From Incurvaria masculella (taxonomy: Eukaryota > Arthropoda > Insecta > Lepidoptera > Incurvariidae): a stretch of DNA of 64,000 nucleotides. The notes under the pieces are model-generated. The model did no database searches and was not told where the DNA came from. It saw nothing but the letters and a program-made list of their open reading frames with translations. A program made the position numbers and the translations under genes. Location of the stretch: the NCBI GenBank assembly GCA_946894095.1, contig OX335642.1, positions 29,523,021 to 29,587,020 on the forward strand, written 5' to 3'. Shown one piece after another: positions 12,001 through 24,476 of this stretch; position 1 is the first letter of the stretch; each line of letters opens with the position of its first letter.

Positions 12001-14581
12001 ATTTAGGTTAGAAAATTTGAGCATGTAATATGAACGCCGACGCGACGGTTCGAATTTCACTCCAGGTGAACGTCCATAATTTGTATGCTCATTTTAGATT
12101 GATGTCAAGAATGGACATGTCGCTATTTAAATCAACTAAACATCCTTTGAAATCCTTAGTTTCCTATTTGATGAAATAAATATCAAGTTAAACTCACCAA
12201 CAGTATCAGGCTTAGTAGACTGCAGATGCATATACCCAGTCTCTTCGATTAAATAGGCCATTTTTTCACCGTACGGGTACATTCTGTCGGCATATTTATC
12301 CTCAACGACCAAAGGAGGATAGAATGAGCCCAAAACCTCTTTGATGGTTACAGACTTTGACATGGACATGAGCATGTTCGAGTGGTAGCCGAGAACTTCA
12401 TTGGGGAACATGGTGGATTGGATAGAGCCAATCAGTGCACCCCAGTCACCGCCTTGAATGTAATATTTCTTGAAGCCCAGTCTGTCCATTAGGTTTTTCA
12501 TGATGATGGACACCTCGAAGGCCCCCAATCCCGGTCGAACAGCAGCCTGACAATTTGAATAAGAAATGTGTAAGGATACTCGAGTAAGAAATTTAATTGA
12601 CAGTTCAAGGAAGAAATTTACGGGACGGAATGTCTTTTTAGATATTAATAGATAACATTATTATTATAAAAAGGTTTGAACTGAATTTAAACCAAGAAAG
12701 CAGAAGTCTTGAAAATTTTCCTCTGACGACACACATGAAGAGAAATCTGGTGAGATTGTTGTACGACCACAAAAAACACATAAATCTCTAAAATCCAAAG
12801 CTCACTAAATCGGTCCAGAAATTGATGATGTGAATATATTTCTAACATTCATTTAAAGCCTCCTTACTGAGTTTTCAATTGGAAATACGATAACTACGGT
12901 TGAAGTACGCTTAAAGTAAGAAATTACTACATACTACCTTTTCTAAATAGATATCATGTGACACCACGGCGTGACAAGCTCTATTGTGCGATGGATACCC
13001 TATTATCGAATATCGGTGCCCAGTACCAAGAACTGGCACCCATATTATACATATGATTAATACATAATGATTAATGTGTTACATTTTACTATTAGAATTT
13101 GGCACGATTTTTAATTTAACAATTAAATTTTAACATCCAATATTTCAGAAAGCATAGACTAACCGATGAAAATCCATATCCAGGTAGACTGGGCGCGATG
13201 ACTTCGAACACAAAGTCGTAACCCTTCCTCTGAGTCGTCAGCAGCGGGATGATTTCATAGAACTCCCTCACAGACCCTGGCCAGCCGTGCAGCAGCAGCA
13301 GTGGGACCACTTTCACGCCTTTGGCAACAACAGGCTTCACGTGAATATAGTGGATGTCCAGACCCTGAATGTTAGTCTTGAACTGGGGGAATTTGTTGAG
13401 GAAAGCCTCGCGCTGCTGGAAGTTGTAGGAGTCGAGCCAAAATGTGAGGACTTTCTCGATGTAGTCGGAGTTGAAGCCGTAACGAAAACCGACGCCCTCT
13501 AGCGGGGGGACAAACTTGCGACGGAGACTAAGGCGTTGCCTGAGGTCTTTTATCATCTGTAATCAAAATGTTGTCATTTAAGATAGTGTAATAGTAGTAA
13601 TTTTTACTATCCCACTTCTACTAAAGTTGGTTAATAATAAAGGCAATTTAGACATGAGGATGCAAGCAAAGCATTCAGAACCGACTAAAAATAGAGGAAC
13701 CTACTGTTTATTGTTCATGATATAGATGAAACATATGACCATTAAAAATTTTTTTTAGAATTAGTCATGGTTGGCTGAATATATTGTTATGATATTAACT
13801 GAACAGATAAAATGGGAACAAGTTAACAGGATTTTCCTTAAATAGCACGGCTGGATTGGGAATGAAAACCCTGAATTTGAAAACTAAAAATTCGGTTGGA
13901 TTCGAATTCTGCGCAGAACGGGACCGGGCAAGATCCAGCCCGCCAATAATACTCACAAAACGGCCAAGTGAGGTCGGACTCGCACACGAAGGGTTCCGTA
14001 CCATTGTACAAGATTTAACACAAAAACATAACGTTTGTAATAAAGGTAAAATTAAAATTTAATTTTTTTTATTTTTTTATTTTACCTATATGTTGTTATA
14101 GCGGCAAAATAAATACACTATCTGTGAACATTTCAGCTGAATACCTATAATACTTTTGAGATTATCGCGGTCGTTAGAGAATGTCTCCTCCTGCCGCGTG
14201 AAAAGCCGTAACATTTTTCAAACAAGCTGAATACCTATTACGATTGATGAGATACAGCCTTATGACAGACGGACGGACGGATAGACAGCGGAGGCTTAGC
14301 AATAGGGTTCCGTTTTCACCCTTTGGGTACGGAACCCTAAAAATCTTCGATAGACGAACAGCAAAAAAATAATTAAAACCAAAACTGACCGGCTCACTAA
14401 ACTCCACTTTAAAGCTCCTGATGCTTGTGTCTTGCTTGCCCTTGAGCTCCTTGGGCCCCCACCATTGCTCGAGGTCTACGTGGGGAGGCTTTGGGGGGTT
14501 GCAGCAGCTACAATTCCTCACGACGTAGATCGCTGCCGCCGCCGCTAGCACGATCAGCGCAAGGAGTAACTTCTTCACCAT
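9008..14581 (-). CDS. JHEH: juvenile hormone epoxide hydrolase, copy B (5 exons, intact)
   Basis: Coding exons in gene order are 14581-14390, 13556-13164, 12546-12198, 11067-10833 and 9236-9008. Each has exactly the length of its counterpart in copy A, and they total 465 residues. I use the ATG at 14581; the frame extends upstream only through TTG and a splice-acceptor-like tctttcag. It has the N-terminal anchor MVKKLLLALIVL, the oxyanion motif HGWPG, nucleophile Asp229 in GGDWG, Tyr300 (GYMHLQSTKP), Tyr375 and His432 in GGHF, so it should be active. By hand count about 42 of 465 residues differ from copy A, mostly in exon 3. Intron 4 holds a long (GGAC)n element and intron 1 another copy that ends 45 bp from the exon 1 donor. 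A possible AATAAA lies near 8943-8938 on this strand. Confidence 0.95.
9416..9786 (+). repeat. MINE-like element, copy 2, with long (GGAC)n
   Basis: Full-length copy in intron 4 of JHEH copy B, antisense to the gene. It runs from aaaccggccaagttagag to gtacggaaccctaaaaa. The GGAC tract at about 9637-9730 has over 20 nearly perfect units, by far the longest in the window. The open frames full of TDGR or RPSV are translations of this microsatellite, not genes. Confidence 0.88.
11080..12190. other. JHEH copy B intron 3, no clear gene
   Basis: This is the largest intron block without a recognised repeat. Around 11390-11920 it is richer in GC, with inverted pieces (cagttaagaattcgctta against gaattcgtaagcgagctaactg) that suggest an old foldback element. 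I could not define its ends. Confidence 0.3.
13957..14344 (+). repeat. MINE-like element, copy 3, with internal duplication
   Basis: It lies in intron 1 of JHEH copy B, antisense. After the first ctgaatacctat the element is interrupted by about 75 bp that includes cctcctgccgcgtgaaaagc, and then ctgaatacctattacg is repeated. The tract of GGAC units is short. The end gggtacggaaccctaaaaa is intact. Confidence 0.8.
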
Positions 14582-14709
14582 TCTGAAAGACGACAAAATA
14601 ATTTTAAAACAACAACAATTACTTTTATACGTCTAGGTGGAGGCTGGTTGTGCGTTGAGCGATGGTACCGATGGACGGAGATTTAATATTGTGCAGTTAA
14701 TAAAAGGAT

Positions 14710-14835
14710 TTTATTTCATGTGTTCGAGCGTTTGGTAGTCAAACTACACTAAGTTACATCACAAACGATAGATCCGAGTATTCGATTAACTCAGTAAAGA
14801 AGAATCAGCAAATAAAAATCACTGGCGTACATATT
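14710..14835 (+). repeat. retroelement-like repeat shared with 50570-50690
   Basis: Both copies have tggtagtcaaact, acta.gttac.tcacaaa and attaactcagtaaa in the same order. No coding sequence is seen. It lies 130-250 bp upstream of the JHEH copy B start, so it could affect a promoter there. Confidence 0.5.
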
Positions 14836-14851
14836 TTTTCACCTTTTTTTT

Positions 14852-15229
14852 TAAGTGACTGGACATCGATAGCTAATAACACACCTTCTGTCATGGTATT
14901 AGCCTAACACACCACATGGGATCCAGGTGCCATGCCAGGACCTTCCTTATATTGCACGGCTACATTGAACTGGATGGAAAACACGGACAATTTTCATTGC
15001 CGCTTCGACCATCGTTCATTCAATGCGATGGTACCCACCCGGGCGGGATTAACCCTAACACCTAATAAGTAAGGAAGGGGATCTACAATTTAACGTGGAA
15101 ACCGAACAACGGCCAGCCTCTCTAAACGGTCGAATGGTCCACCCATCCAAGACCAGACCGGACCCAGCGTTGCTTAACTTCGGAGAACGATCGCCGAAGT
15201 GTCGCGCCTCTGGGCTATTGAGGCTGACA
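14852..15229 (-). repeat. 5S rRNA-headed SINE (SINE3-like), copy 1
   Basis: On the minus strand the head begins gtcagcctcaatagccca and carries ctccgaagttaagcaacgct and cttggatgggtg, matching the internal control region (box A and box C) of arthropod 5S rRNA. The body follows with gtttccacgttaaa, the motif gggtgggtacc and caatgaaaattgtccgtgtt. The tail ends tagctatcgatgtccagtca. It lies about 270 bp upstream of JHEH copy B. Confidence 0.78.
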
Positions 15230-17091
15230 AAAAAAGGTGAGGTGACCTTAAAATACACGCTCAGATCTCAAAGTTGTTTTATGTATTTTATTGGATGCGA
15301 AATTACTGTTATCTCCTTGATTTAAGGTTATCCAACGACATCTACATTTTGAAACTTTTTTTTTGTTGATCGTGATATTCACGGAGATCAACGATCTAAG
15401 TGATATGAAGTGAGTCATAGGCAGAATTCGAACGGTGCAGCAAAGATATACTGCTTCCGACGAATGTCACGACCATATAGTTTTCTGATTATTTTCAAAA
15501 ACTGATTACAATGCTTATAAGATTATGGTGGATAACGTTCGACCTCAATGCTACTGCAAAACAAATATTTGGTAGAACAGTTTAGGACCAAGATCAATGA
15601 ACAGAAGAAATAGTTACCCTCAATGTAAATGGATTAAAATATAAATAACTTAACTAAAACGTTGCTAATAAATACATATAGTATTACAAATATGTGGTAA
15701 AGCTGTCGTCAACTAAACATTTAATATAGTATAGGAGATAGTATGCACACCCAATGAAATCTTACATCCGTTGGCATGGTATTGCACTACATCGTTCCAA
15801 TCAAAATGGATGCAAAGCTTAACATTGGGTTCTGATCTGAGCAGCAGATTTTCTGACCCTTCGCTTTAAAACCCATACAATATGTGATCGAACTAAACCC
15901 TTAAAACGATTTTTTTAAATGTGTAATACAATACGCACACGTTTTAAATGATTTTTCTGACCAAAACCATAAAATACAACATGTTTATAAAAAAATAATG
16001 AAGTAGTATTGGTAGTAGATAACTCCTCGCAATGAGATAGTTTACTGCAATTATGTGGACAATGGCGGAACTTGTCTGTATTGGCCACGTCTGCATTGAG
16101 CTGAGTTATTAACACAATATGTACGATGGTTTGATGCAGAAAAAGAGTGTCATTAATGATGCAAATTTGCGCTTATTGGTCAAAACCAAATCTATCATAC
16201 AAATTAGTTTTTATTAATATAACAGTATTTTGCTGCATTATAAACGCATGCACATTCTAAACAGTGATTATTCGCCCCCAAAATTCTGGCTATTGATTGA
16301 TTTGTGTGATTCACAGATCTTCAATTCACTCAACTATGTCACTTGCAAGTTGAAAATATATTGATACATTTTCCTATTCATAAAAAAAATTAATTTCAGT
16401 CGCAACCGATATGGAGTTTGTATTCTTTATCATTGTGAAGTTTCTTTGCGTCAGGTTAACTTTGTAACCTTTGCAAAAGTATTGTTGTGATTCGTTCATT
16501 TCGTAGACATTCAAGTAATGAACAATTTTGTTTTTAAAGACTGTCGCTAATCACATCAGTGATGACTATTCACTTTTGAGACAATTCATGACTTGCATCT
16601 ATCTTAATAAATAACATTAAGACCGTAACTGTAGTTATTACGTATGCGCCTCACATTTATTTGTTTCAATTCTACTATGAGCTAGCAACACCTCCAGACT
16701 CTTAAAAATGAAAATTATTGACCGTGACGAGAAGTATCATGTGCCGTGCCGTGCATGTGCCGTGACCAAAAGTTTGGAGCTATTAACACAGGGTGTAGCA
16801 TCAGTCACTGTAGCAATTTCGGCATCGTAATATTCGATGATTTCTGATTCCCTCATTTTTTGTGACCCCTCCACCGCCATATTATTAGCCTAACACACCG
16901 AACTAATCAGCTCTCTTAATTTTCGGCATCCTGGACTCTCACCCATCGTCAGCTCACACATTACCAGAGCCGTCCGCTTCGATTATGTTCTTTGTCATAT
17001 ATCATTTCAATTAGCTAGAACAAACGTTTTACTAACTTAACTAACACTTTTGTTCTATGCAAAATACAGAAAAAACATTTATTTCTTAAGC
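15230..17091. other. AT-rich intergenic DNA
   Basis: I see no supported gene or well-bounded repeat in this stretch. A short tandem of gtgccgtgc occurs near 16741. The open frame at 15915-16115 has no recognisable domain. Confidence 0.4.
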
Positions 17092-17345
17092 GCGGCATAT
17101 GGCGTAAGCCAGGACCTCACGTAAGAGGTGCCCTACGACGCCCTTGGGCTTCATAACCTATCTATATAGAAAGCTGCGAAAACCATGCCGACCGGCCAGG
17201 TGCTTCTTCACACTCTGTTTGAAGGACCCTAGATCGTACATTGGGGACTATTACTCGGGAGGAAGTTCTATCCATGATTTACAGACCCAATAGATAAAGG
17301 TTCTAGCTAGAAGCTCGGTTGGTTTTATTTTGGAATTGTCGACAA
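17092..17345 (-). mobile_element. non-LTR retrotransposon C-terminal relic
   Basis: It is colinear with 42470-42745 (gcgcggcatatggcgta.gccaggacc, ggccaggtgcttcttcaca, ttgaaggaccc). In that copy the minus strand encodes the typical end of a jockey-like reverse-transcriptase protein. This copy has several frame breaks and stops. Confidence 0.6.
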
Positions 17346-17554
17346 ATAATGGGTATATTCCCTGCCTGTTCCGCGTTAAGCTATTGTAGATTTTTTCCAA
17401 GTGAAAAATACATTTAATGTTCAAAATAATAATTTCCTAATGTTACATTAATTACTGCTGTTATACGTCCTGTATAGATCACAAAGCCACTTCTAAATTT
17501 AGAGACGCTTTTGCGGACGATGCAAAAACTCACAAAAAGTGATGCGATCATTAT

Positions 17555-17836
17555 ATTTTTAGGGTTCCGTGCCCAAAGGGTGAAAACGGAACCCTATTAC
17601 TAAGCCACCGCTGTCCGTCCGTCCGTCTGTCACAGTGCTGTTCATGAACCGTAATAGGTAGGCAGCTGAAATTTTCACAGAGTTTGTATTTATTTTGCCG
17701 CTATAACAACAAATAGGTAATATTAAAAAATAAAGGGGGGCCCCATACAAAAAAACTGATTTTTTTTGTGTTCGATCTTGTACGATGATACGGAACCCTT
17801 CGTGTTCGAGTCCGACTCGCACTTGGCCGGTTTTTG
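17555..17836 (-). repeat. MINE-like element, copy 4
   Basis: Full-length minus-strand copy, from ttttagggttccgtgccc to gcacttggccggttttt, with three to four CCGT units. From 17837 to 19940 I see no gene and no well-defined repeat. Confidence 0.83.
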
Positions 17837-19940
17837 GTTTAAGGTCTTTTGTGGCTCTTGCTAGCTGGTTTTGCTAAAAACAGGGACCTGGCCTCCTTTT
17901 TGTGCAAACCGTTTTTGGAAAAATCTACTTGGAATAGAGTGGAATTACAGATGGCGACCGAAACTCATCCATTTAGCGGTAGCGGGGCCACAGTTTAAGT
18001 TTACCAACACTGATGGTAGTGCCGGCCAGTCAGTTCTCTTACAAATTCGCTCACTCCTCGGGCGTTACCAAGGGAAATGAACTCAACGAACAGACAGGCA
18101 AGTTTATTATTAAACATTTAGTTGCATTTCGCACCATGCGTACTGTCAAACAACGTGTTATTCGGCTAAGTGAACTGAAATGTACCAGTGAGCATGGTAC
18201 CTACGATATGCAAATAAACACAGATTTAAGAGAGTCCTTACCCTATAGATTTCCCATACTACGGGCGATAACTGTTTACATACTCTTAATGTTTTACTAG
18301 GTTTCTGAAACTTGGATTCTAAAATATATTATAGAAATCTTTGTCGGTAGGTTTTCATTTTTTTTAATAAAACTTTTACATTAGAAAATATTGGCATATA
18401 CATATTGGAAAATAGTTGTCCTTTTTATGTTAAGTTCCGATTTTTTGTTAATCAAAAATACAGATAGGTTTCGGCCCGACATCAGTCCAAAACGACGTTA
18501 CCGGAGCGGACCCGGGTACCTTGGCTAGCTATTTTCATTCACATTTTACATCGCAACATTAATTATCTTTTTATACCATTAGGTGAGTCCTATAATATCA
18601 CACAAGAATAATCTTTTCAACATGGTCTTCGTTCATTATTAAAAGTCCCTTAAATATAATGAGCTTGTAAATACGTTAGAAAATGTTAATGCTCTAATCT
18701 CAAGGTCTAACGATCCGGTTTCTGAGATATAGAGGGACAACAGACACAAGTTTTACCTACGATTTCAAGCTAAAATTTTACCAAACGAACTCTCTCATGT
18801 TTATAGTCCGGTGTGTGACTAGCATACATGTTTTTATCGCTTTAAATGTGATCCGTATTTTTTATCGGGATTAAGGGCTGTCATGAAGTTCGATGTGAAA
18901 TCGAAGATTTGAAAATTTTTAAAAATAATATTCTTCGTCCCTTGGCCATGGCACGAAATCGTCTTTCAGCCCCTAACGGTTCTTTACCCCTAAACGTTGT
19001 CACACTTTAATCGATTGATAAAACTTCATTCTATGCCCGCATGTATTTTTTTTGTAAATATCTATAAAAAATAAGTAAAAAAGGACAACTTCTTTACCAA
19101 TCTTATGAAAACGTAGATTTTGACAATACATTTTTAGAATCCAAAATTTTAAAGACCTATTAAAACGTTAAAAGCATGGAAACAGTTATCACTTGTACTC
19201 TGCAACTCGACCTGATACAATTTTAACATGCAGATACAAATTACAGTGTTTTTATTATGTGAGAAATTACCAAATAACAAAATTTGTTTACAATATTTGT
19301 TTTGTAAAAATCTGGATCTCGACAACAGTGCCACCTATACTCCCATAAGTCCCATACTATACTACAAGTCCCAACTGTTGCCTAGAACCATCCAGGTGAC
19401 CCAAAACTACAAAAAACTCATCAGAATCGGCCACCGGATTCATTTATAGCTCAAAAGTCATTCTAAAATATTTAATAAAACGAATGAAGATCTTTTTCCT
19501 CTACAGTCGCTTGATATAACTTCAAGATGACAAGGTGCTATTAGTGCTACACATGCCTACGAGTTGGTTGACGATCAATTCAAGAACTACAACATTTTAC
19601 ACCGCGTTCGCTGACAGCAGCGCCGTAAAAGCCGGTCTGCCTTTTTTATGGCCATGGACAACACTGTGTTGCCGGATGTCGTTGACTGGCCATTTTGATT
19701 ACTTATTTGCTTTGATAAATACTGCTATCTGTTGTCATGCAGCAAGCAATGCATTCCGGCATTATTTTTAGGTGCTAGAAATTGTGTACAATTTAAATCA
19801 CGTGCTTACCTGTCTCGATTTAATTAATGTCAAATCGTCACTCAACTTGAACTCCTTCCCAAAATGTATAGACTGAGACCCGGTTCAGGCAGCCGCGTCC
19901 AGTCGCCTTGATGGCGCCTCACTCACTGTCAGTCAGCAAC

Positions 19941-20310
19941 AGCGTTGCCGATTACAACTCTTCAAATTCCCCAAAAAAAAGTTCTTAGGATTGCCCGAAA
20001 TCCGGTAAAGGAACCAAGTTTTTATTGAAAATTAGGAATGAGCAAAATAAAGGCGGACGGCCGTCCAAACAACTTTAGTAATGTTTTTCGAATTCGAAAA
20101 AAGAACATGCAGCTAATGACGAAATCGAAAGTTGTCCTCATTAAGTTTAAATATTCGGGATATTTTTGGAATGATCAAATAGGAAAACTGAATTCCCCGC
20201 GGATTGGCTGATGCCCCGCAAATTCCCCGAAGCTTGTACTCCCCAACATTTTCCCAACAAGATCTCAAATTGCCCGCAGTTCGGGGAATCTGGGTGCGAT
20301 CGGCAACGCT
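19941..20310. mobile_element. MITE with AGCGTTGCCGAT ends
   Basis: The ends agcgttgccgatta and gatcggcaacgct are inverted. The internal blocks aattcccc also pair (attccccaaaa near 19967 against ggggaatctggg near 20283). The direct repeat gtcagca occurs just outside both ends (19932-19938 and 20312-20318), a plausible 7-bp target-site duplication. Interior open frames are chance. Confidence 0.65.
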
Positions 20311-20495
20311 GGTCAGCATACCAGTGGTATTATTATCTATTCTTTACTTGGTGCCGGTAAAGGGGATCACCACGTCAGTCCGCTATTTTAGGACTTAGTA
20401 TTTGTCACGCACCTTCGAAACACAGGGTCCACATAATTTAAATTTTGATCAAGCAAATCACACAAATATCGCAGGCTATACTTTTGGCGGCTCGT

Positions 20496-20690
20496 AGCCC
20501 AGGGGCGCGGCGACTTGCTTAGCATGCCTCAGGTAATAGGTTCAAATCCCCGCCTCATTCATGCACTACTTTCTTTCTCTTTCTGAGTTGGAAAAGTCCA
20601 TTTCGTCACGAATGCGAGCTATTCCTTGGTTCGAAATTCATGGACAATTGTAGGTCCCCTTTCCCCTTCTCGGTGGTAGATTTCTTATGT
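20496..20690 (+). repeat. tRNA-headed SINE
   Basis: The head has a box-A-like tcgtagcccaggggcgcgg and a box-B-like ggttcaaatcccc about 40 nt later. The linker ctactttctttctctttctg and tttcgtcacgaatgcgag follow, then ggacaattgtaggtccccttt and cggtggtaga. That last part is the same body used by the 5S-headed SINEs. Confidence 0.7.
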
Positions 20691-20999
20691 AAATAGACAT
20701 GGATGGCTTATACCAAAGTGACCGTCAGATATTAGCCTTTTTTCACGCAACCTGACATGGATGGGTTATTGGGATTCTACCATAAGCCCAATACCCCACA
20801 TTCCCGAAGGAATTAGGTGCCATGCCAGGACCTTCCCTTTATGAGCAGGGGTACATTGAACTGTATACAAAACACGGTCCATTTTTCATTCCCGCTTCGA
20901 CCATGGTTTCATTCTATGCGGTGGTACCAACCCGGGCGGGTTTAAAGCCTACCACCTAATGGGGAGGGGCCTACAGTTTTGCATGGATTCCGAACCACG
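20691..20999 (-). repeat. SINE body and tail, inverted
   Basis: Read on the minus strand, this is the shared SINE body from ccgtggttcggaatccatg to the tail tggctaat...gtccat, with extra sequence near 20740-20800. It abuts the + SINE at 20496-20690 on one side and another + tail on the other. Confidence 0.6.
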
Positions 21000-21004
21000 G
21001 AGCA

Positions 21005-21275
21005 GCTTGCATTCGTGACGAAATGCTGTGGCGCGTCACTGCATTCAATCACAGAAGTGTTTAGCCTGCTAGGGTTAGTACGAACGCATTGCATAAAAAT
21101 ATGGTCGAAAAGGCAATGAAAATTTGTTGTGTTTCTGTTTTCCATCTAATTCAATTTAGTCGTGTTCTTAAAGGGAAGGTCCTGGCATGGCACTTAATAC
21201 CTTTGGGAATGCGTTGGGTTGAGCTAATATCATGACGGTGGTTGTAGTATTAGCCATCCATGTCCAGTTATATAA
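21005..21275 (+). repeat. SINE body and tail, + orientation
   Basis: It contains tcgtgacgaaatgctg, then the body near 21073-21150 (gtacgaacgcattgcataaa, ggtcgaaaaggcaatgaaaa) and the tail ggaaggtcctggcatggcac ... tagccatccatgtccagtta. With the preceding copy it forms an imperfect inverted pair. Confidence 0.6.
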
Positions 21276-22845
21276 ATAAACATCACGTAGTTTCCACTGA
21301 TGGGTATTAAGATATGATTACTACTCGCGCTTATTGGATATGAAGGCTTGCATCACTTCATACTCATTCATGCTGTTCTATTACGGGTACAACGGATTTC
21401 ACTTCTATTAGTCATATATCCTGTTTATAGTACAGTCGCTTAGGTATCCACCATCCGCTAGGGAGAATGTCGTTCTTAACTGAAATTGGGCAGATTTTTC
21501 CCTGGATGTGTGAGTTTACCATACAAACTTTCCCCTATTTCCCCCATTTATTTAGAGTTGAATTTTCGCTACAAAAGGTAGCTTATGTCCTTCTTCAAGG
21601 CTCATATTATCTCTGTACCGAAATTAATCATAATTGGTTCAGCAGTTTAGGCATTAAAACGCAACAGACAGAGAAACTTTCACATTTGTAATATGATATG
21701 GATGTATTGTATTTTTAAAATCTTTTTTCTTCCTATGATGACGCTGATACTTTTTCTTTATTTCAAGCTCAAGGTTTTCTGTTTTTTTTTTAATTTTATA
21801 TTGTTGACAACAATATCTTACTGTATTTCTATAACTCGAACAAAAAGCATATATGATTTTAGAGTTATTCAAATAGTGGAATTGAATCAATAGGACAAGG
21901 TAGTTTGCTTGAGCGTGGAAGAATAATAATTACGAAATTATTCAAGATCCAAATAAAACTATTTATGAAACTTATTTATTTATTAGATCACCATTAATTA
22001 TAAATGTATACCAAATTTATTGTTGCATTTACAACTAACATCTTTAATATGTCTGGGTTTCGTACTGTTCCCTTGAACTTTGCATTCCTTATCAAGGTGG
22101 TTATGTAACATAAGTCACAGAGACACGTTTATTATCATTGCTTCTAGGTACACCATGCTAGAGGTGTAAGTGATCGACACTTATGAGTTAAAATGTATAA
22201 TTTTTATTTATTTTATAAATAAAATAAATGTTAATGTAACTACTTAAATACTTAAATAAAACAACAAAATAAGTCCATACACTCAAAACATACATACATA
22301 CACTCACATTGCACATTAACACATTACACACACTTACACCACATACATACCGCATACACCCCCTATCACACACACGGTTGTGGAATGTTGCAAGTGCAAG
22401 TTTAATCGTTTAGTTGTAAGACATTTCAGTTTGCGAACAATGAAACTTTGTCATTGGCTCAAAAATATTAAAATAATCATCATGTAATAATCTAAGATTA
22501 GCTGTAAGGTTCCTTATAAAATAAAATAAAAAATAAATGTTTTGCCTGTTGCCTCCCTTTTGAGTCAAAATATTTATAATCCAATTCGAAGCAAAATTGA
22601 GAGACCTCAAACTTTTAGTAAAAACTATCTAAGTTAAATAGGTATACTTGCTCTAAACCATTGATGTAAACCTATTCTGTTCTATTCTGAACTCTGTAAA
22701 TCGAACATGAAAATTTTGGGGAATCGCTGGTAGTGGCACTGGACACCTACCTCCAAATCCTTTGACCGTGTTTGACATATTCCGCGAGACAAGGTTTATT
22801 GGGGGAACGGCAGAACGTCTAATATGCGGATCGTATAATCGCCTC
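21276..22845. other. AT-rich intergenic DNA
   Basis: No gene or clear repeat is supported. A run rich in CA and CATACA (about 22278-22375) is simple sequence. Confidence 0.4.
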
Positions 22846-23100
22846 GCTCTCGGACTCGCACACGAAGGGTTCCGTGCCATTGTGCAAGGTTTCTTATATG
22901 GAAAGGGCAAGGATATATAACAATTAAAGGGGGGGGAGGGGCCTTAATTTTTTATTACTTTTGTATGTTTACTATTTGTCGTTATGAGGGCAAGAGAAAT
23001 ATATAATCTGTGAAAATTTCAGCTGTCTACCCATTACGATTCATGAGTTACAGCCCTGTGACAGACGTACGGACAGACGGATGGTGGAGGTTTGTAGTAG
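22846..23100 (+). repeat. MINE-like element, copy 5, degraded
   Basis: It contains tcggactcgcacacgaaggg, gtgaaaatttcagctgtcta and acagacgtacggacagacgg but lacks a clean 3' end. Confidence 0.65.
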
Positions 23101-23284
23101 GTAAAGCGGAAAGACTACAGACACACCAGACTCCAAACGTTGAACTTTAGTTATATTTAAGAGTCACTGAAGACGGGGTGGACTATGAATTCAAGTAACT
23201 AATCCGGCAACTGGAAGTCATAGTCTTGCCTTGGTCAATTTAATTTAATAAAATACGTTATAGTTAGTGTCACGCACAATGACC

Positions 23285-23582
23285 GTTTTTAGGGTTCCGT
23301 ACCCAAAGGGTAAAAAAGGAACCCTGTTACTAAGCCTCCGCTGTCCGTCCGTCCGTCCGTTCGTCCGTCTGTCACAGGGCTGTATCTCATGAACCGTAAT
23401 AGGTAGGCAGCTGAAATTTTCACAGAGTGTGTATTTATTTTTCCGCTATAACAACAAATAGGTAAAATAAAAAAATTAAAGGGCGGGCCCATACAAATAA
23501 CATGATTTTTTTATGTTAAATCTTGTACGATGGTACGGAACCCTTCGTGTGCGAGTCCGACTCGCACGTGGCCGGTTTGTTT
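23285..23582 (-). repeat. MINE-like element, copy 6
   Basis: Full-length minus-strand copy, from tttttagggttccgtaccca to gcacgtggccggtttgtttt, with five or six CCGT or TCGT units. Confidence 0.83.
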
Positions 23583-23896
23583 TTCTACCATCACCGTGAG
23601 TCGACGTATCTCATGCTATTATGATGCTATCAATAGTGTGCTAGTGTGTATCCATAAGGTGATCGCGTGTTGCGGAGTGGACAATCTGTCTGCCTTATGC
23701 CAATTTTCACCACCTCCAGCTACTAACTCCCAAAGTTATCATTCGGTTAAACCAGGGGAAATCAGGGGTCACTAATAAATATTTATATACCATCGCTATT
23801 ACTTTACTACGGTATTTCTTGCGGTCCGGAATTTCAAGCTAGAAGTACCGATAATATAGCTGTGGTAAATTGTTGATTATAATGGCACTGTCAGTC

Positions 23897-24004
23897 GTAT
23901 TCAGAGAGCACCTGGCAAAAATTGTACGAGATTAGCACCGGACTAACCATACAAAAACCGGTTTAGTCCGGCGGATTAAATTTAGTCCGCCCACTCTGAA
24001 TACA
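23897..24004. mobile_element. short MITE with GTATTCAGAG ends
   Basis: gtattcagagagc on the left and ccactctgaatac on the right are inverted. Inner parts ccggactaaccata and gtttagtccgg also pair. The element is about 108 bp and non-coding. Confidence 0.5.
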
Positions 24005-24476
24005 CCTGTAGGTGTTTACTTATATAGAATTTAGTTAAAGTCTGAGGCCGAGTATACGGAACAATGATTTTATATTATACATGTTGATATATTATTTTAG
24101 GCTGATATTGAAATATAGCCAGTTTTGGATTTTTATACTCTTTAGGTACTCACAATTTCGAGTAAAACAGCCCGGTACACACGCAGGTTCTCGATTTCTA
24201 GCTAGTGGTACAGGCCTACTACATTCATGTGAAGCTTGCTGTAACAGACGTAATCGCTCGGATTCATAACGGAGTTCACATAAAATAATTCAGGAGATTA
24301 GCATATTATTTTTCAACTTTTCATGTAGTGGTGGCGCCATCTAGATGCCGTTTAAGATGTAGCGCGCGTGTCGAGTCGCTAGCTTAGGTAGATGCTAAAA
24401 TGTGAATCAAAACGCTTGCTAGTTCTTCAATTGATACTAGATGGCGCTCGACATCAAGATGAACTTTATTTAATAC

